From: Melioribacteraceae bacterium
GTDB lineage: Bacteria; Bacteroidota; Ignavibacteria; Ignavibacteriales; Melioribacteraceae
Assembly (NCBI GenBank): GCA_015493615.1
Contig: WGCV01000047.1
Location: 38,230-102,229, forward strand
Reading direction: 5' to 3'
DNA: 64,000 nucleotides
Shown: in pieces, positions 33,309-41,012 of the stretch
How the letters are laid out: each line of letters starts with the position of its first letter
Position numbering within the stretch: position 1 is the first letter of the stretch
Notes under the pieces: model-generated
What the model was told of the DNA's origin: nothing
The model's input: only the letters and a program-made list of their open reading frames with translations
Database searches by the model: none
Program-made: the position numbers and the translations under genes

Positions 33309-33650
33309 ATGCCGGGATTCGGAAGACACAGAAGAAGAATGATGGGGCAGATGGAAGATCCGAGAAGCAGGTTCTTTATGGCGCTTGCAAGCGATCAAAG
33401 AATCAAAATTCTGGAAGCCCTGAAAGATGGAGAGAAAAGTTCGGGCGAACTGATTTCTATTCTGGAACTCGATCCTTCGGTTGTTTCGCGTCATTTAACC
33501 ATGCTGCGTAATGTCGGATTAGTCTCGGCGCGAAAGGAAGGAGTGTCGCTCTTTTTTTCATTGGGAGATACGCGTGTTTTGGAAATAATTGATTTGGCAA
33601 CAAAAATTTCGAAAGATTGGTTTAACAGATACCAAGCTTATTTTGAATAA
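33309..33650 (+). CDS. ArsR-family winged-helix regulator without cysteines
   Basis: A 113-residue repressor. The helix-turn-helix core is visible: FFMALASDQRIKILEALKDG, then LELDPSVVSRHLTMLRNVGL and the wing ARKEGVSLFFSLGD. Unlike arsenic- or cadmium-sensing ArsR proteins it has no cysteine, including none at the usual ELCVCDL position (here ILELDPSV), so its signal must be sensed otherwise. The N-terminal FGRHRRRMMGQ is basic. It is followed 12 bases later by the NifX-like gene behind GGAG. Confidence 0.9.
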   Translation: MPGFGRHRRRMMGQMEDPRSRFFMALASDQRIKILEALKDGEKSSGELISILELDPSVVSRHLTMLRNVGLVSARKEGVSLFFSLGDTRVLEIIDLATKISKDWFNRYQAYFE

Positions 33651-33662
33651 AACGGAGAAATT

Positions 33663-34079
33663 ATGAAAGTAGCTGTAGTAACAAATGATGCGGAGACGAT
33701 TTCCCAGCATTTCGGGAGATCCAGATTTTATAAAATAATAACCATTAAAGATGAAAAGCAGTTCTCGCAGGAGATCCGCCCGAGAGGAACGGGACATTAT
33801 GCGCAAGGTCAGCATGAACACAGTCATGACCATACTCAACATGACCCGCAAGGACGGCACGGTTTTGGTCCGGAAGCAAACGACAGGCATGCCGCAATGG
33901 CAAGGGAAATCGCCGATTGCGATATGCTGATTGCAGGCGGAATGGGAACCGGAGCGTATCAGAGTTTTGTGAACGCCGGTTTAAAAGTTATTCTAACCGA
34001 CAAACAAAATATTGACGAAGCAATTGATAGCTTAATAGAAGGAAATTTAGAAAATCTTTATCAAGAGAGGACAGACTAA
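33663..34079 (+). CDS. NifX/NifB-C-domain-like protein with His-rich insert
   Basis: A 138-residue member of the dinitrogenase iron-molybdenum cofactor family. Start KVAVVTNDAETISQHFGRSR is the typical strand and loop; IADCDMLIAGGMGTGAYQSF and AGLKVILTDKQNIDEAIDSL form the end of the domain. An insert at about residues 42-70 is very His-rich (GQHEHSHDHTQHDPQGRHG), suggesting metal binding. No nif genes are nearby, so a role in nitrogenase is not supported; small members of this family commonly occur with ArsR and Gly-rich DUF5320 partners, as here. Confidence 0.85.
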   Translation: MKVAVVTNDAETISQHFGRSRFYKIITIKDEKQFSQEIRPRGTGHYAQGQHEHSHDHTQHDPQGRHGFGPEANDRHAAMAREIADCDMLIAGGMGTGAYQSFVNAGLKVILTDKQNIDEAIDSLIEGNLENLYQERTD

Positions 34080-34105
34080 TTTGTTAGTCTGTTCTGCTTT
34101 TTTTT
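34071..34105 (+). terminator. Terminator overlapping the NifX-like stop codon
   Basis: ACAGACTAA (34071-34079) pairs with TTAGTCTGT (34084-34092), followed by CTGC and a run of eight or more T. The left arm includes the stop codon. Confidence 0.82.
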
Positions 34106-34113
34106 GAAACAAT

Positions 34114-34130
34114 ATTGCAATATTGTGCAA
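34114..34130. promoter_or_regulatory. Second copy of the ArsR operator-like palindrome
   Basis: ATTGCAATATTGTGCAA is the inverted form of the site at 33272, matching at 14 of 17 positions with differences only in the centre. It lies 31 bases before the DUF5320-like ATG and just after a terminator, implying a separate promoter for that gene under the same regulator. Confidence 0.6.
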
Positions 34131-34160
34131 ATAACAAAATAACAAAAATGGAGGTACAAG

Positions 34161-34454
34161 ATGCACGGATTAAATCAATGGAAAGGCGGCGGCTACGGAA
34201 TGGGATTTGGAAGAGGCCGCGGACAGGGTAACGGTATGGGATACGGCTTCGGGCGCGGAGGCGGATTCGGAAGAGGCGGGGGATTCGGACCCGGAAGATT
34301 CGGTTTCGGTATGAATGGTTTTGCCGGCGAACTGCCTGTGATGGATGAACTTGAAATGCTTAATAGGTACAAGGAGCGTCTCGAGCTTCATCGGCGCGAT
34401 TTGGAGAGTGAAATCAACGCTGTTGAGAAACGAATAGCCGAATTGCAGAAGTAA
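34161..34454 (+). CDS. Gly/Phe/Arg-rich protein with C-terminal coiled coil (DUF5320-like)
   Basis: A 97-residue protein. Residues 8-55 are a Gly-Phe-Arg repeat region (GMGFGRGRGQGNGMGYGFG and so on). Residues about 60-97 form a charged coiled coil (LEMLNRYKERLELHRRDLES then INAVEKRIAELQK). This layout is the one seen in DUF5320 proteins, which often neighbour NifX-like and ArsR genes; the assignment is by pattern only. AGGAGG-like site GGAGG lies 9 bases before the ATG. Function unknown. Confidence 0.75.
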   Translation: MHGLNQWKGGGYGMGFGRGRGQGNGMGYGFGRGGGFGRGGGFGPGRFGFGMNGFAGELPVMDELEMLNRYKERLELHRRDLESEINAVEKRIAELQK

Positions 34455-34459
34455 TTAAT

Positions 34460-34497
34460 TTGTGCGGTCGGAGCGAGTCAAAACTCCGGCTGCACAA
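34460..34497 (+). terminator. Hairpin after the DUF5320-like gene
   Basis: TTGTGCGGTCGGAG (34460-34473) pairs with CTCCGGCTGCACAA (34484-34497), 12 of 14 positions Watson-Crick. It lies 5 bases after the stop but is followed by only a weak T tract (TATTGTTT), so it is a possible terminator or mRNA stabiliser. Confidence 0.5.
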
Positions 34498-34599
34498 TAT
34501 TGTTTCCCATTATTTTCTTCTTTATTTTTATGGAACAAATGAACCGTGTTAGTTGTTATCGGGATGCAAAGAATTTTGAATAAATAAAAGGAAAATAAA

Positions 34600-35136
34600 A
34601 TGCAGAGATTTTTTAGTACAGACGAATTAATAAAAAGATTCAAAACGCGCTCTATCATTGCGGGAGTTTTGCTGTTACTTGCCGGATTAGTCGGGATTTT
34701 CTTCCCCGGAATTACATCGCTTACTCTTTCATTATTTATCGGCTGGCTGCTGATAATCGGAGGAACTTTAAACGGCTACTACACTTTTAAAAGTTATAAC
34801 ACTCAATGGATAGCTTGGATTAAGCCGATTTTATTGGTATTACTGGGTATTCTTCTTCTTGTTTACCCGTTTACCGGCGTTGCCGCAATAGGATTACTTC
34901 TGATAATATATTTCTTCATGGATGGCTTTGCCGGTATTTTATTCGGGTTGGAGTTCAGACCGATTAAAGGTTGGGCTTGGATGCTGCTAAACGGAATAAT
35001 CTCTATTCTTATCGGAATACTTTTCCTAATCGGCTGGCCGTTTAGTTCAATCTGGTTGGTCGGGCTTCTTGTGGGAATCAGTCTGTTTATCGACGGCGTC
35101 ACGATGATGATTGTAGGTTTCTCAATTAAAAGGTAA
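34600..35136 (+). CDS. HdeD-family (DUF308) membrane protein
   Basis: A 178-residue inner-membrane protein with six hydrophobic segments in three pairs, the HdeD layout. Recognisable units: IIAGVLLLLAGLVGIFFPGI, LFIGWLLIIGGTLNGYYTF, ILLVLLGILLLVYPFTGVAA, and the C-terminal IDGVTMMIVGFSIKR. E. coli HdeD is linked to acid resistance, but members are widespread and mostly uncharacterised. Terminator follows. Confidence 0.87.
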   Translation: MQRFFSTDELIKRFKTRSIIAGVLLLLAGLVGIFFPGITSLTLSLFIGWLLIIGGTLNGYYTFKSYNTQWIAWIKPILLVLLGILLLVYPFTGVAAIGLLLIIYFFMDGFAGILFGLEFRPIKGWAWMLLNGIISILIGILFLIGWPFSSIWLVGLLVGISLFIDGVTMMIVGFSIKR

Positions 35137-35162
35137 AGAATTAATTTTGAATTAAAATAAGG

Positions 35163-35196
35163 AGCGAAGATAAGTAAAATTATCTTCGCTTTTTTA
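35163..35196 (+). terminator. Terminator after the HdeD-like gene
   Basis: Perfect 10-bp stem AGCGAAGATA/TATCTTCGCT (35163-35172 with 35181-35190) and an 8-base loop, followed by TTTTTATTG. It lies between convergent genes. Confidence 0.9.
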
Positions 35197-35199
35197 TTG

Positions 35200-38100
35200 T
35201 TAGAACTTTAGCTTCTCTTTTAATTTGTTCAATCGGTATCCGCTGTCTTCGGAAAGCAAATTTATATAATCAACAATTTTACTTAGTTTGGTTATCTGCA
35301 TTTCCGTTTCGTCGTCGGGAATTTCCCTGCCGAGAATTGAAATATAATATTTCAATAAAGCGATTGTGTAAAACCAATGTATGAGTTCTTCAAAATTTTC
35401 CTTAAGGTAATATGTTTCGCCTTGGTAACTGTTAACTCGCAGAAATTCTCTAACCGAATCATCGTCCAAAAGTTCATCGAATAACTTCTCGGTAAACTTA
35501 ATTTGTTCCCCGAGAGAATAGGATTTATCTGTTAAGAGTTTTTCAAAGGAGCTCGACGTGAGCTTGGTGAGAATTTTAATAAGCGTGCGAATTTCATTTA
35601 GTTCGGATTGTGATTTTCCTAACTTGGAAAGAATCGAACCGCAGATATCATCGAAAAGAATTTCATCGTAGATGTTGATTTCTTCGGGGGACGCGCTCGC
35701 AAGTTTTTCGAGAGCGCTGCGAATATTAAGCAAAATGATATAAGCAAGATTATCTCTGTAATTATGTTCAAACAGAAGCAGCAGATTTCTCCGCATTCTT
35801 TTGTCGATTCTGAGAGCGGAACTCATTACATCCTGACGCAACTGAATAAGGGACAAGAGAACATTCTTGAAATTTGTCTCCAAAATTTCTAAGTCGGCTT
35901 TTATTTTAAGATATTCTGCAATTTGATGCAGCAGGTAGTTAAACCTGTTAGTCAAAAAGGAGATGTCTCTTTCAAGGTTTTCCTTTTTGTCCAAACCTTC
36001 GGACGAAAGGAAGCCGATAATTTCCGAAAAGATTTCTTCGTCGAACAAACTTAAAGTCGCATCGTGAATCGGACGAATTTGTGTTTTAACTATTTCTTCT
36101 TTCAACGAAGAAAAGCCTATTTTTCCTACCCTTGAATAGAGTTGGTTCAGTTCGTGCGTAACCGTATGCGTTTTGAAATCGCTAAAGACGCGATATTCAA
36201 ATCCATTTAAGCTGATGTTAAACCCTGATTTGAAATCTTCAGCTTTGAATAAAAATTCTCTTTTTGATATTAGTTCTTTGAACGAAATAAATTTTTCCTC
36301 CGCAGGATTAATAAACAAAGCTTCGGAAAGTGATTTTTGTATCAGTTCGTTTTCAATAAGTTTTTTCTCCGAAAAATTTATGCGTCCGGATGTCGAATCA
36401 TATTTATTATTATAAAAGACAAGAGCTTTTTCATCATCAAGCGCGTTGACGTAAGCGAAAACATTTTCATTTACGTTTCCGTCGTTATCCTTAAAAGGAA
36501 AGAGCCAGAAGTTTTTTACTTCGCTGAAAAGACGCCGTTTTGCAATTAGAGGAAAAATTTCCCGTTTGTGCCGTTCGATTAATCCGTAGTCCGGTTCCTC
36601 GTTGTAGTATGCGCGTTTATATTCCATTCCGTACTTTTCGTGATATCCTTCAATTTGTCCGTGCGCAAACATAGGCAAGCCGGGCATCGTAACCATCATT
36701 GTGAGAACGCCGAAATATTTGTCGCCCGAACCGAACTGTTTTATCGCGGTTTCTTCATCAGGATTGCTCATAAAGTTTACGTACCGTTTCAGTATTTCCG
36801 GCTCAAATTCAAGCGTGTTTTTAATAAGTTCGCGGTATTTCTGATTTTCTTCCCGCATGAACATATTCATAAATGCGCTGTTGTAAACGCGGTGCATTCC
36901 AAGCGTGCGAACAAAGTAACCTTCCATCAGCCAGAAAGCTTCGGCAAGGAGAAGAGTTTCGGGCATCTCGGCGTTGATTCTATCAACGACTTCTCTCCAG
37001 AACTCCTTTGGAAATAATTTGTTGAATTCTTCTTTAGTCAAAGCATAGTCGGCGCGCGAAGGAATGTCTCCTCCCGCGCCCGGTTCGGGATACCAGAGTC
37101 GCGCAAAGTGCTTTTTCGTAAGAGTCATTGCAGCATCAAAACGGATGATAGAAAACTTTCGCGCGACATCCATAATTTTTTGAATTACGGCTTCCCGCAC
37201 TTCTTGCTTAAGAATATCGAGCTGAGCGGTATCGTTCCATGGCATGTTTGTTCCGTCATTGCCGTGATATATGTAGCGGCGTTCGCCCGTACGGTTATCA
37301 ATTCGTTCAAAAACTACGGCGGCATCGCTGTTGGACCAATATCCATCTTCAATTTTTATAGTTAAGTTCGGATCGGGAGATAAATTTTCTCCGGTAAATT
37401 TATATCCGGGAAAAGGCGGAGTAGAGGACTGAATAAAATAATCCGGGTGTTCAACTATCCATTTTGAATAAATTCCGGTGTGGTTGGGAACCATATCGGC
37501 GGCAAGTCGAATCCCGAACTTTTTTGCTCTTTCATTCAAATTTTGATATGCTTCGTATCCGCCTAAGTCGTAAGCTATTTCGTAGTCATAAAGGGAATAC
37601 GCCGAAGCGACCGCGTCTGTGTTTCCGCGCAGATTCTTGATTTTTTTAGACGCTTCGCTTCGCTCCCAAACTCCGATCAGCCAAAGGGAGTTGATATTCC
37701 GGTCGCTTAATTCCTGCAGTTCTTCATCGGGCACCTGGTCGAGTCGAGTTATTTCTCGAAAATATTTTTTGCTGAGCTGGGAAAGCCAAACATAAGTGTT
37801 CTTTGCAATCATAACGACTTTTGGCATCCAATCCGTATCGGGCGTGAAATTTTCCTCTTCCACATAATCTTCCGAAGAAGAAGCAAGCATATCAAAACCG
37901 CTTTTCCCGATAATTGCTCCCCGACCTCCTTTTTTATATTCGGGAACAAAGGAAGGGGGCGGCGTTCCCGCTCCGGCAATAATAACATCCTCGCGCAGAA
38001 GATCGGAACTGGCAAGGAATTCTCTTTCAAACTTGTCTGCAATAATATCTTTCCAGTTTGAACGTATGAATTCAAGCTGTCCCTGCAGATTATCGGGAGA

Positions 38101-38712
38101 GTTTAAAATCGGCTGAAGCAAAAAGTTAAGAAGGTCGTTGTTCTCTTTCAGTTTCGGTTCGTCGCCGAAAAATTTTGTTGCCGCTTCAATATAGTTGAAA
38201 AACTCGTTTTGCAAAGATAGATTTTCAGCGCCGAGCAAATCGTGAAGGGCGTCCAAAGCGGGATTGTTATTGTGAATAAAAAGAATCAAAGAATCTTCCA
38301 GTTCGACCTCGTAGTTGTAGCGTCCGGCGGATTTATTCCAGATGTATTCTTCGGGCTGCAACTTACCCGAGTAAATAGGTTCGGGCGGGAATGACGTTAT
38401 AAAGTCATTCAGAACAGGTACGAAATTTTCGGCTCCGAGGGTTTTAGTTATAAAATCAAATTCTTTTTTGAAAACATCGTTGTCATACTCTTTTTTGAAT
38501 TTTGTGATAACGTATTTGTAAATCTCGGTGAGAAGATTAACGGAGTAAAGAAATCCCGCTCCTACCTTTTTGTCATTACCGGCAGCGGAATTTATTCTGT
38601 AAGCGGCTTCTCGTATAAGTCTGTTTTGATTCGTTTCCTTTTCGGAATAGAAATTAATTTCGTCGAGTCTATATTTTAATAAAGATTTTTTACTTAATCT
38701 GAAAGCAAACAT
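35200..38712 (-). CDS. Very large GH13 (alpha-amylase family) protein with helical flanks
   Basis: From ATG 38712 the product is 1170 residues; the longer reading to 38805 adds an unlikely hydrophobic lead and is rejected. No signal peptide, so cytoplasmic. The amylase barrel spans about 330-760: region I ADMVPNHTG (about 404), region II IIRFDAAMT with the nucleophile Asp (about 525), region III LLAEAFWLMEG with the acid Glu (about 586). Region IV reads FMSNPDEETA where most GH13 enzymes have NHD, so the His is replaced though the Asp remains. The C-terminal 350 residues and N-terminal 300 are helical and unfamiliar. Substrate unknown; probably a glycogen- or maltooligosaccharide-type glucan. 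Confidence 0.85.
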   Translation of the reverse strand: MFAFRLSKKSLLKYRLDEINFYSEKETNQNRLIREAAYRINSAAGNDKKVGAGFLYSVNLLTEIYKYVITKFKKEYDNDVFKKEFDFITKTLGAENFVPVLNDFITSFPPEPIYSGKLQPEEYIWNKSAGRYNYEVELEDSLILFIHNNNPALDALHDLLGAENLSLQNEFFNYIEAATKFFGDEPKLKENNDLLNFLLQPILNSPDNLQGQLEFIRSNWKDIIADKFEREFLASSDLLREDVIIAGAGTPPPSFVPEYKKGGRGAIIGKSGFDMLASSSEDYVEEENFTPDTDWMPKVVMIAKNTYVWLSQLSKKYFREITRLDQVPDEELQELSDRNINSLWLIGVWERSEASKKIKNLRGNTDAVASAYSLYDYEIAYDLGGYEAYQNLNERAKKFGIRLAADMVPNHTGIYSKWIVEHPDYFIQSSTPPFPGYKFTGENLSPDPNLTIKIEDGYWSNSDAAVVFERIDNRTGERRYIYHGNDGTNMPWNDTAQLDILKQEVREAVIQKIMDVARKFSIIRFDAAMTLTKKHFARLWYPEPGAGGDIPSRADYALTKEEFNKLFPKEFWREVVDRINAEMPETLLLAEAFWLMEGYFVRTLGMHRVYNSAFMNMFMREENQKYRELIKNTLEFEPEILKRYVNFMSNPDEETAIKQFGSGDKYFGVLTMMVTMPGLPMFAHGQIEGYHEKYGMEYKRAYYNEEPDYGLIERHKREIFPLIAKRRLFSEVKNFWLFPFKDNDGNVNENVFAYVNALDDEKALVFYNNKYDSTSGRINFSEKKLIENELIQKSLSEALFINPAEEKFISFKELISKREFLFKAEDFKSGFNISLNGFEYRVFSDFKTHTVTHELNQLYSRVGKIGFSSLKEEIVKTQIRPIHDATLSLFDEEIFSEIIGFLSSEGLDKKENLERDISFLTNRFNYLLHQIAEYLKIKADLEILETNFKNVLLSLIQLRQDVMSSALRIDKRMRRNLLLLFEHNYRDNLAYIILLNIRSALEKLASASPEEINIYDEILFDDICGSILSKLGKSQSELNEIRTLIKILTKLTSSSFEKLLTDKSYSLGEQIKFTEKLFDELLDDDSVREFLRVNSYQGETYYLKENFEELIHWFYTIALLKYYISILGREIPDDETEMQITKLSKIVDYINLLSEDSGYRLNKLKEKLKF

Positions 38713-38909
38713 TTTCCAGTCAATTTTTTCTAAATAAAGAACAAAATATAAGTAAAAGTTTAGTTGGAATGTAGTTAAAGAAGCGTATAAACAGACTTTT
38801 ACCAAAATAAAAAGAGAAAAAATTTTTTTATTGAGAATAAAAAACTTGTTTCAATAAAAAAGGTTTCGTATTTTTTGAATCGTTTTTGTTCTTTATAAGA
38901 AAAATCAAC

Positions 38910-38981
38910 GGGCGCGTAGCTCAGCGGTAGAGCATCTGCCTTTTAAGCAGAGGGTCGGTGGTTCGAGACCACCCGCGCTCA
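38910..38981 (+). tRNA. tRNA-Lys (anticodon UUU), integration target
   Basis: A 72-nt cloverleaf: acceptor GGGCGCG with CGCGCTC (one G-U), D-arm TAGCTCAGCGGTAGAGCA, anticodon loop CTTTTAA giving UUU, T-arm GGTGGTTCGAGACCACC, discriminator A. From the anticodon stem onward the sequence is repeated 1830 bp downstream, so the 3' half was supplied by an integrated element. Confidence 0.95.
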
Positions 38982-39000
38982 CGAACATAAACCCTTGTAA
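38938..39000 (+). repeat. attL: 3' tRNA-Lys direct repeat
   Basis: 63 bp covering the 3' half of tRNA-Lys and its downstream hairpin arm, matching 40768-40830 at 61 of 63 positions. The first 45 bases are identical. It marks the left junction of a 1.83-kb integrated remnant. Confidence 0.9.
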
Positions 39001-39029
39001 GATAATTACTTACGAGGGTTTGTTGTTTT
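38989..39029 (+). terminator. tRNA-Lys terminator at attL
   Basis: AAACCCTTGTAAG (38989-39001) pairs with CTTACGAGGGTTT (39009-39021, one G-U), followed by GTTGTTTT. It is the island-borne version of the hairpin seen at 40819. Confidence 0.7.
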
Positions 39030-39041
39030 AAGAAAAACATA

Positions 39042-39062
39042 GTGCAGTAGAAAGTGCAGTAG
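39042..39062. repeat. Short direct repeats near attL
   Basis: GTGCAGTAG occurs at 39042-39050 and again at 39054-39062 (12-base period), between attL and the integrase fragment. Position and form resemble arm-type binding sites of tyrosine integrases. Confidence 0.45.
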
Positions 39063-39068
39063 GTTTTT

Positions 39069-39266
39069 CTAGATATCATCGTTATTGCCTTCGTAATTGT
39101 TAAATTTTATTTTGCTAAGTTCCTCCCTTTTCTTATGAATTGACAAGCGAGCATAATACTTTGAAGTTGTACAAATATCTTTATGTCCGACAAGATTGGC
39201 TACGGTCGCAAGTTCAACATCAGAATTGTAAGCCAAAGAAATATACGTTTTTCGAAATGTTCTTAG
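39069..39266 (-). pseudogene. C-terminal fragment of a tyrosine recombinase
   Basis: Minus-strand frame encoding 65 residues to a TAG at 39069-39071. It keeps the end of the catalytic domain: FRKTYISLAYNSDV (box with the second Arg), LATVANLVGHKDICTTS (conserved GH) and KYYARL with the nucleophile Tyr. There is no start and no upstream part: reading back, the frame meets the ATPase stop at 39270. The rest of the integrase has been lost, so the protein is not functional. Confidence 0.85.
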
Positions 39267-39269
39267 GGA

Positions 39270-40574
39270 CTATCCCAAAATCTTCTCAAATCCTTCAATC
39301 CCGTAAAGGGGAATGTTAATAAACTCATTGTCTCTAATGTAGTTTCTCGGTGATGTTCTAATTAATAATTCGGGATTGTATTTGTCGGCATAGCTTCTAA
39401 GGCTCTTAATGTTTCTGCTGCTTCCGCTTTTAACTTCAATAGGATAAATCTTGTTCTTGTATTGTGTAATAAAGTCAACCTTTGCGTCGCTCTTGGATTT
39501 CCAGTAATGCAACTCGTATCCTTTCATAACAAGTTCGCTTGCAACATAGTTCTCTACAAATGCTCCGTTGTATTCTTGAAATAACTTATCCGGCTTGACT
39601 ATAACGTCTGAGCTTACATTCAGCATTGCGCCCAACAATCCGTTATCTAACATATAAACCTTAAATTTCGTAGTGTCAGCATAGCCGGATAAGGGAAGCT
39701 TTGGAGCTTTAATGTTATAAGCTACATTGATTAATCCCGCGTTCCGCAACCATTCTATGCTTTCCTCGTACATAGAAGCTCTTGCGGTTTGTCTTATTTC
39801 TTTGTACTTAAACTTCTTGTTTTCTTTTGCTAACTGATAAGGAATTGAACGCCACACCTCCGATATTCTTATTGCGTCTCTTTTGCTCGAATTTTTAGAA
39901 AAGTCTCGCTGATAAGATTCAAGTATTTCCTTCTGAATTTCCCTTGCAAGAGCAATGTCCTTTGTATCAAGATAAGTTTGCAACACTTCCGGCATTCCGC
40001 CAAGGAATAAGTACTTTTTCAAATGACCTAAAAGTTTCTCATGAATAAGTTCGGATAATGATTCGGCGCCGGATTTATTCATTAGTTTTTCTGCTACGAG
40101 TTCCTCGCCGACAGCCAACAGATATTCAATAAAGCTCATCGGGTAAAGTCTGAGAAAACTTACCTTGCCTACGGGAAATGATTTATGTCTTCCAACGCTT
40201 ACACCCAATAATGAACCCGCGGCAATAATGTTGCATTCGGGTAGCTGCTCATAGAAGTATTTCAGACTTGTAATTGCTTCTGGAACAGCTTGAGCTTCAT
40301 CAAAAAAGATAAGACTGTTTTTGCAATCTATTTTCTTGCCAAAATAGAGGCTGACGTTTTCTAGAAGATATTCGGTGTTAAGCGAGTTAGAAAAAAGATT
40401 TTTGAATATTGGTTCTTCTTCAAAATTAAGATAGAAGAAGTTTTCGTATTCCCGTTTGGCAAAATCTTTTACAAGATAAGTTTTCCCGACTTGACGCGCT
40501 CCTTGCAGAAGTAAAGGTTTTCGTTTGGGATTATTCTTCCATTTTATTAAGTTTTGATAGAGTAATCTTTGCAT
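39270..40574 (-). CDS. AAA-type ATPase with DUF4143 C-terminal domain
   Basis: A 434-residue ATPase. Walker A in LLLQGARQVGKTYLV (about residue 27-34), Walker B and following residues in SLIFFDEAQAVPEA, sensor-like IIAAGSLLG. The C-terminal part contains the DUF4143 region, ending with the nuclease-like FVENYVASELVMKG, YWKSKSDAKVDFI and IYPIEVKSG (residues D-ExK-like, similar to PD-(D/E)xK folds). Such proteins are frequent in accessory DNA and sometimes interpreted as toxin-like or defence-related, without a settled role. It is the only intact gene of the island; a palindrome GAGATAA/TTATCTC (40597-40617) lies at its promoter. Confidence 0.87.
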   Translation of the reverse strand: MQRLLYQNLIKWKNNPKRKPLLLQGARQVGKTYLVKDFAKREYENFFYLNFEEEPIFKNLFSNSLNTEYLLENVSLYFGKKIDCKNSLIFFDEAQAVPEAITSLKYFYEQLPECNIIAAGSLLGVSVGRHKSFPVGKVSFLRLYPMSFIEYLLAVGEELVAEKLMNKSGAESLSELIHEKLLGHLKKYLFLGGMPEVLQTYLDTKDIALAREIQKEILESYQRDFSKNSSKRDAIRISEVWRSIPYQLAKENKKFKYKEIRQTARASMYEESIEWLRNAGLINVAYNIKAPKLPLSGYADTTKFKVYMLDNGLLGAMLNVSSDVIVKPDKLFQEYNGAFVENYVASELVMKGYELHYWKSKSDAKVDFITQYKNKIYPIEVKSGSSRNIKSLRSYADKYNPELLIRTSPRNYIRDNEFINIPLYGIEGFEKILG

Positions 40575-40645
40575 TGTTTAACTCCAAAAAAGTGTAGAGA
40601 TAAAATAATATTATCTCCAAAATAATGCAAGTAATGTATGAAAAG

Positions 40646-40702
40646 TAATCCTTAAAAGTGTAGAGAGCAGGCATCGAACAGGCATCGAAACGACCCAAAT
40701 GC
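40646..40702. repeat. 57-bp repeat R1 with 11-bp tandem unit (copy 1)
   Basis: Contains CAGGCATCGAA twice in tandem (40668-40678, 40679-40689), preceded by AAAAGTGTAGAGA. It matches 42515-42571 at about 49 of 57 positions. AAAAGTGTAGAGA also appears at 40588, next to the ATPase start. Likely an end or regulatory segment of integrated elements. Confidence 0.7.
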
Positions 40703-40767
40703 AGTGTTTTTTTAAGATAAAAGTTGCATTTTTAGGTCTGTTTTGAAGGTTTTTACTCCTCAGTTTA

Positions 40768-40830
40768 GCCTTTTAAGCAGAGGGTCGGTGGTTCGAGACC
40801 ACCCGCGCTCACAGACATAAACCCTTGTAA
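40768..40830 (+). repeat. attR: 3' tRNA-Lys fragment
   Basis: A copy of the last 44 bases of tRNA-Lys plus downstream sequence, without acceptor 5' arm, D-arm or full anticodon arm, so not a functional tRNA. It marks the right junction of the island and presumably keeps the original 3' end of the gene. Confidence 0.9.
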
Positions 40831-40855
40831 CTAAATAAGTTACAAGGGTTTTTTG
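40819..40855 (+). terminator. Original tRNA-Lys terminator at attR
   Basis: A perfect 14-bp stem AAACCCTTGTAACT/AGTTACAAGGGTTT (40819-40832 with 40838-40851) followed by TTT. This is presumably the terminator that served the tRNA before the integration. Confidence 0.85.
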
Positions 40856-41012
40856 GTTTTAGAAAGTGGCTTGTTTTTGGAAGTACTACCAAAATGCGGC
40901 AGATAATCAAATTTTGTTCAACTTGTTTGTTTGATTTCCATGGGGCATGCCGTCTCATTCTATAATAGAAGTTTTTGTGATTATTCGTCAATCTCAATTT
41001 TAGTATTTACAT

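Larger units (their letters stand above)
38938..40830. mobile_element. 1.83-kb remnant genomic island in tRNA-Lys
   Basis: Bounded by 63-bp direct repeats of the tRNA 3' end. Contents from left to right: terminator-like hairpin, short direct repeats, an integrase C-terminal fragment, an ATPase gene, and a block of repeats also found at 42515. The integrase is truncated where the ATPase ends, so the island has lost its recombination function. Size and gene content indicate a deletion derivative of a larger tyrosine-recombinase element. Confidence 0.85.

Noticed and set aside
33663..34079. Nitrogen-fixation gene nifX
   Set aside because: No other nif gene is present; the domain is widespread in proteins unrelated to nitrogenase, so the symbol would mislead.
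34490..34506. Possible third copy of the ArsR operator before the HdeD-like gene
   Set aside because: CTGCACAATATTG matches the left part only, and the bases are better explained as the right arm of the hairpin 34460-34497.
36640..37017. A 125-residue plus-strand ORF inside the GH13 gene
   Set aside because: It lies entirely antisense to the well-supported GH13 catalytic region and has no domain character or ribosome site.
39270..40574. Island ATPase as a new defence system
   Set aside because: A lone DUF4143-type ATPase without partners is common in genomes, and nothing else in the remnant supports a defence role.
40809..40997. A 62-residue minus-strand ORF next to attR
   Set aside because: It runs through the tRNA terminator hairpin and shows no family resemblance or ribosome site.
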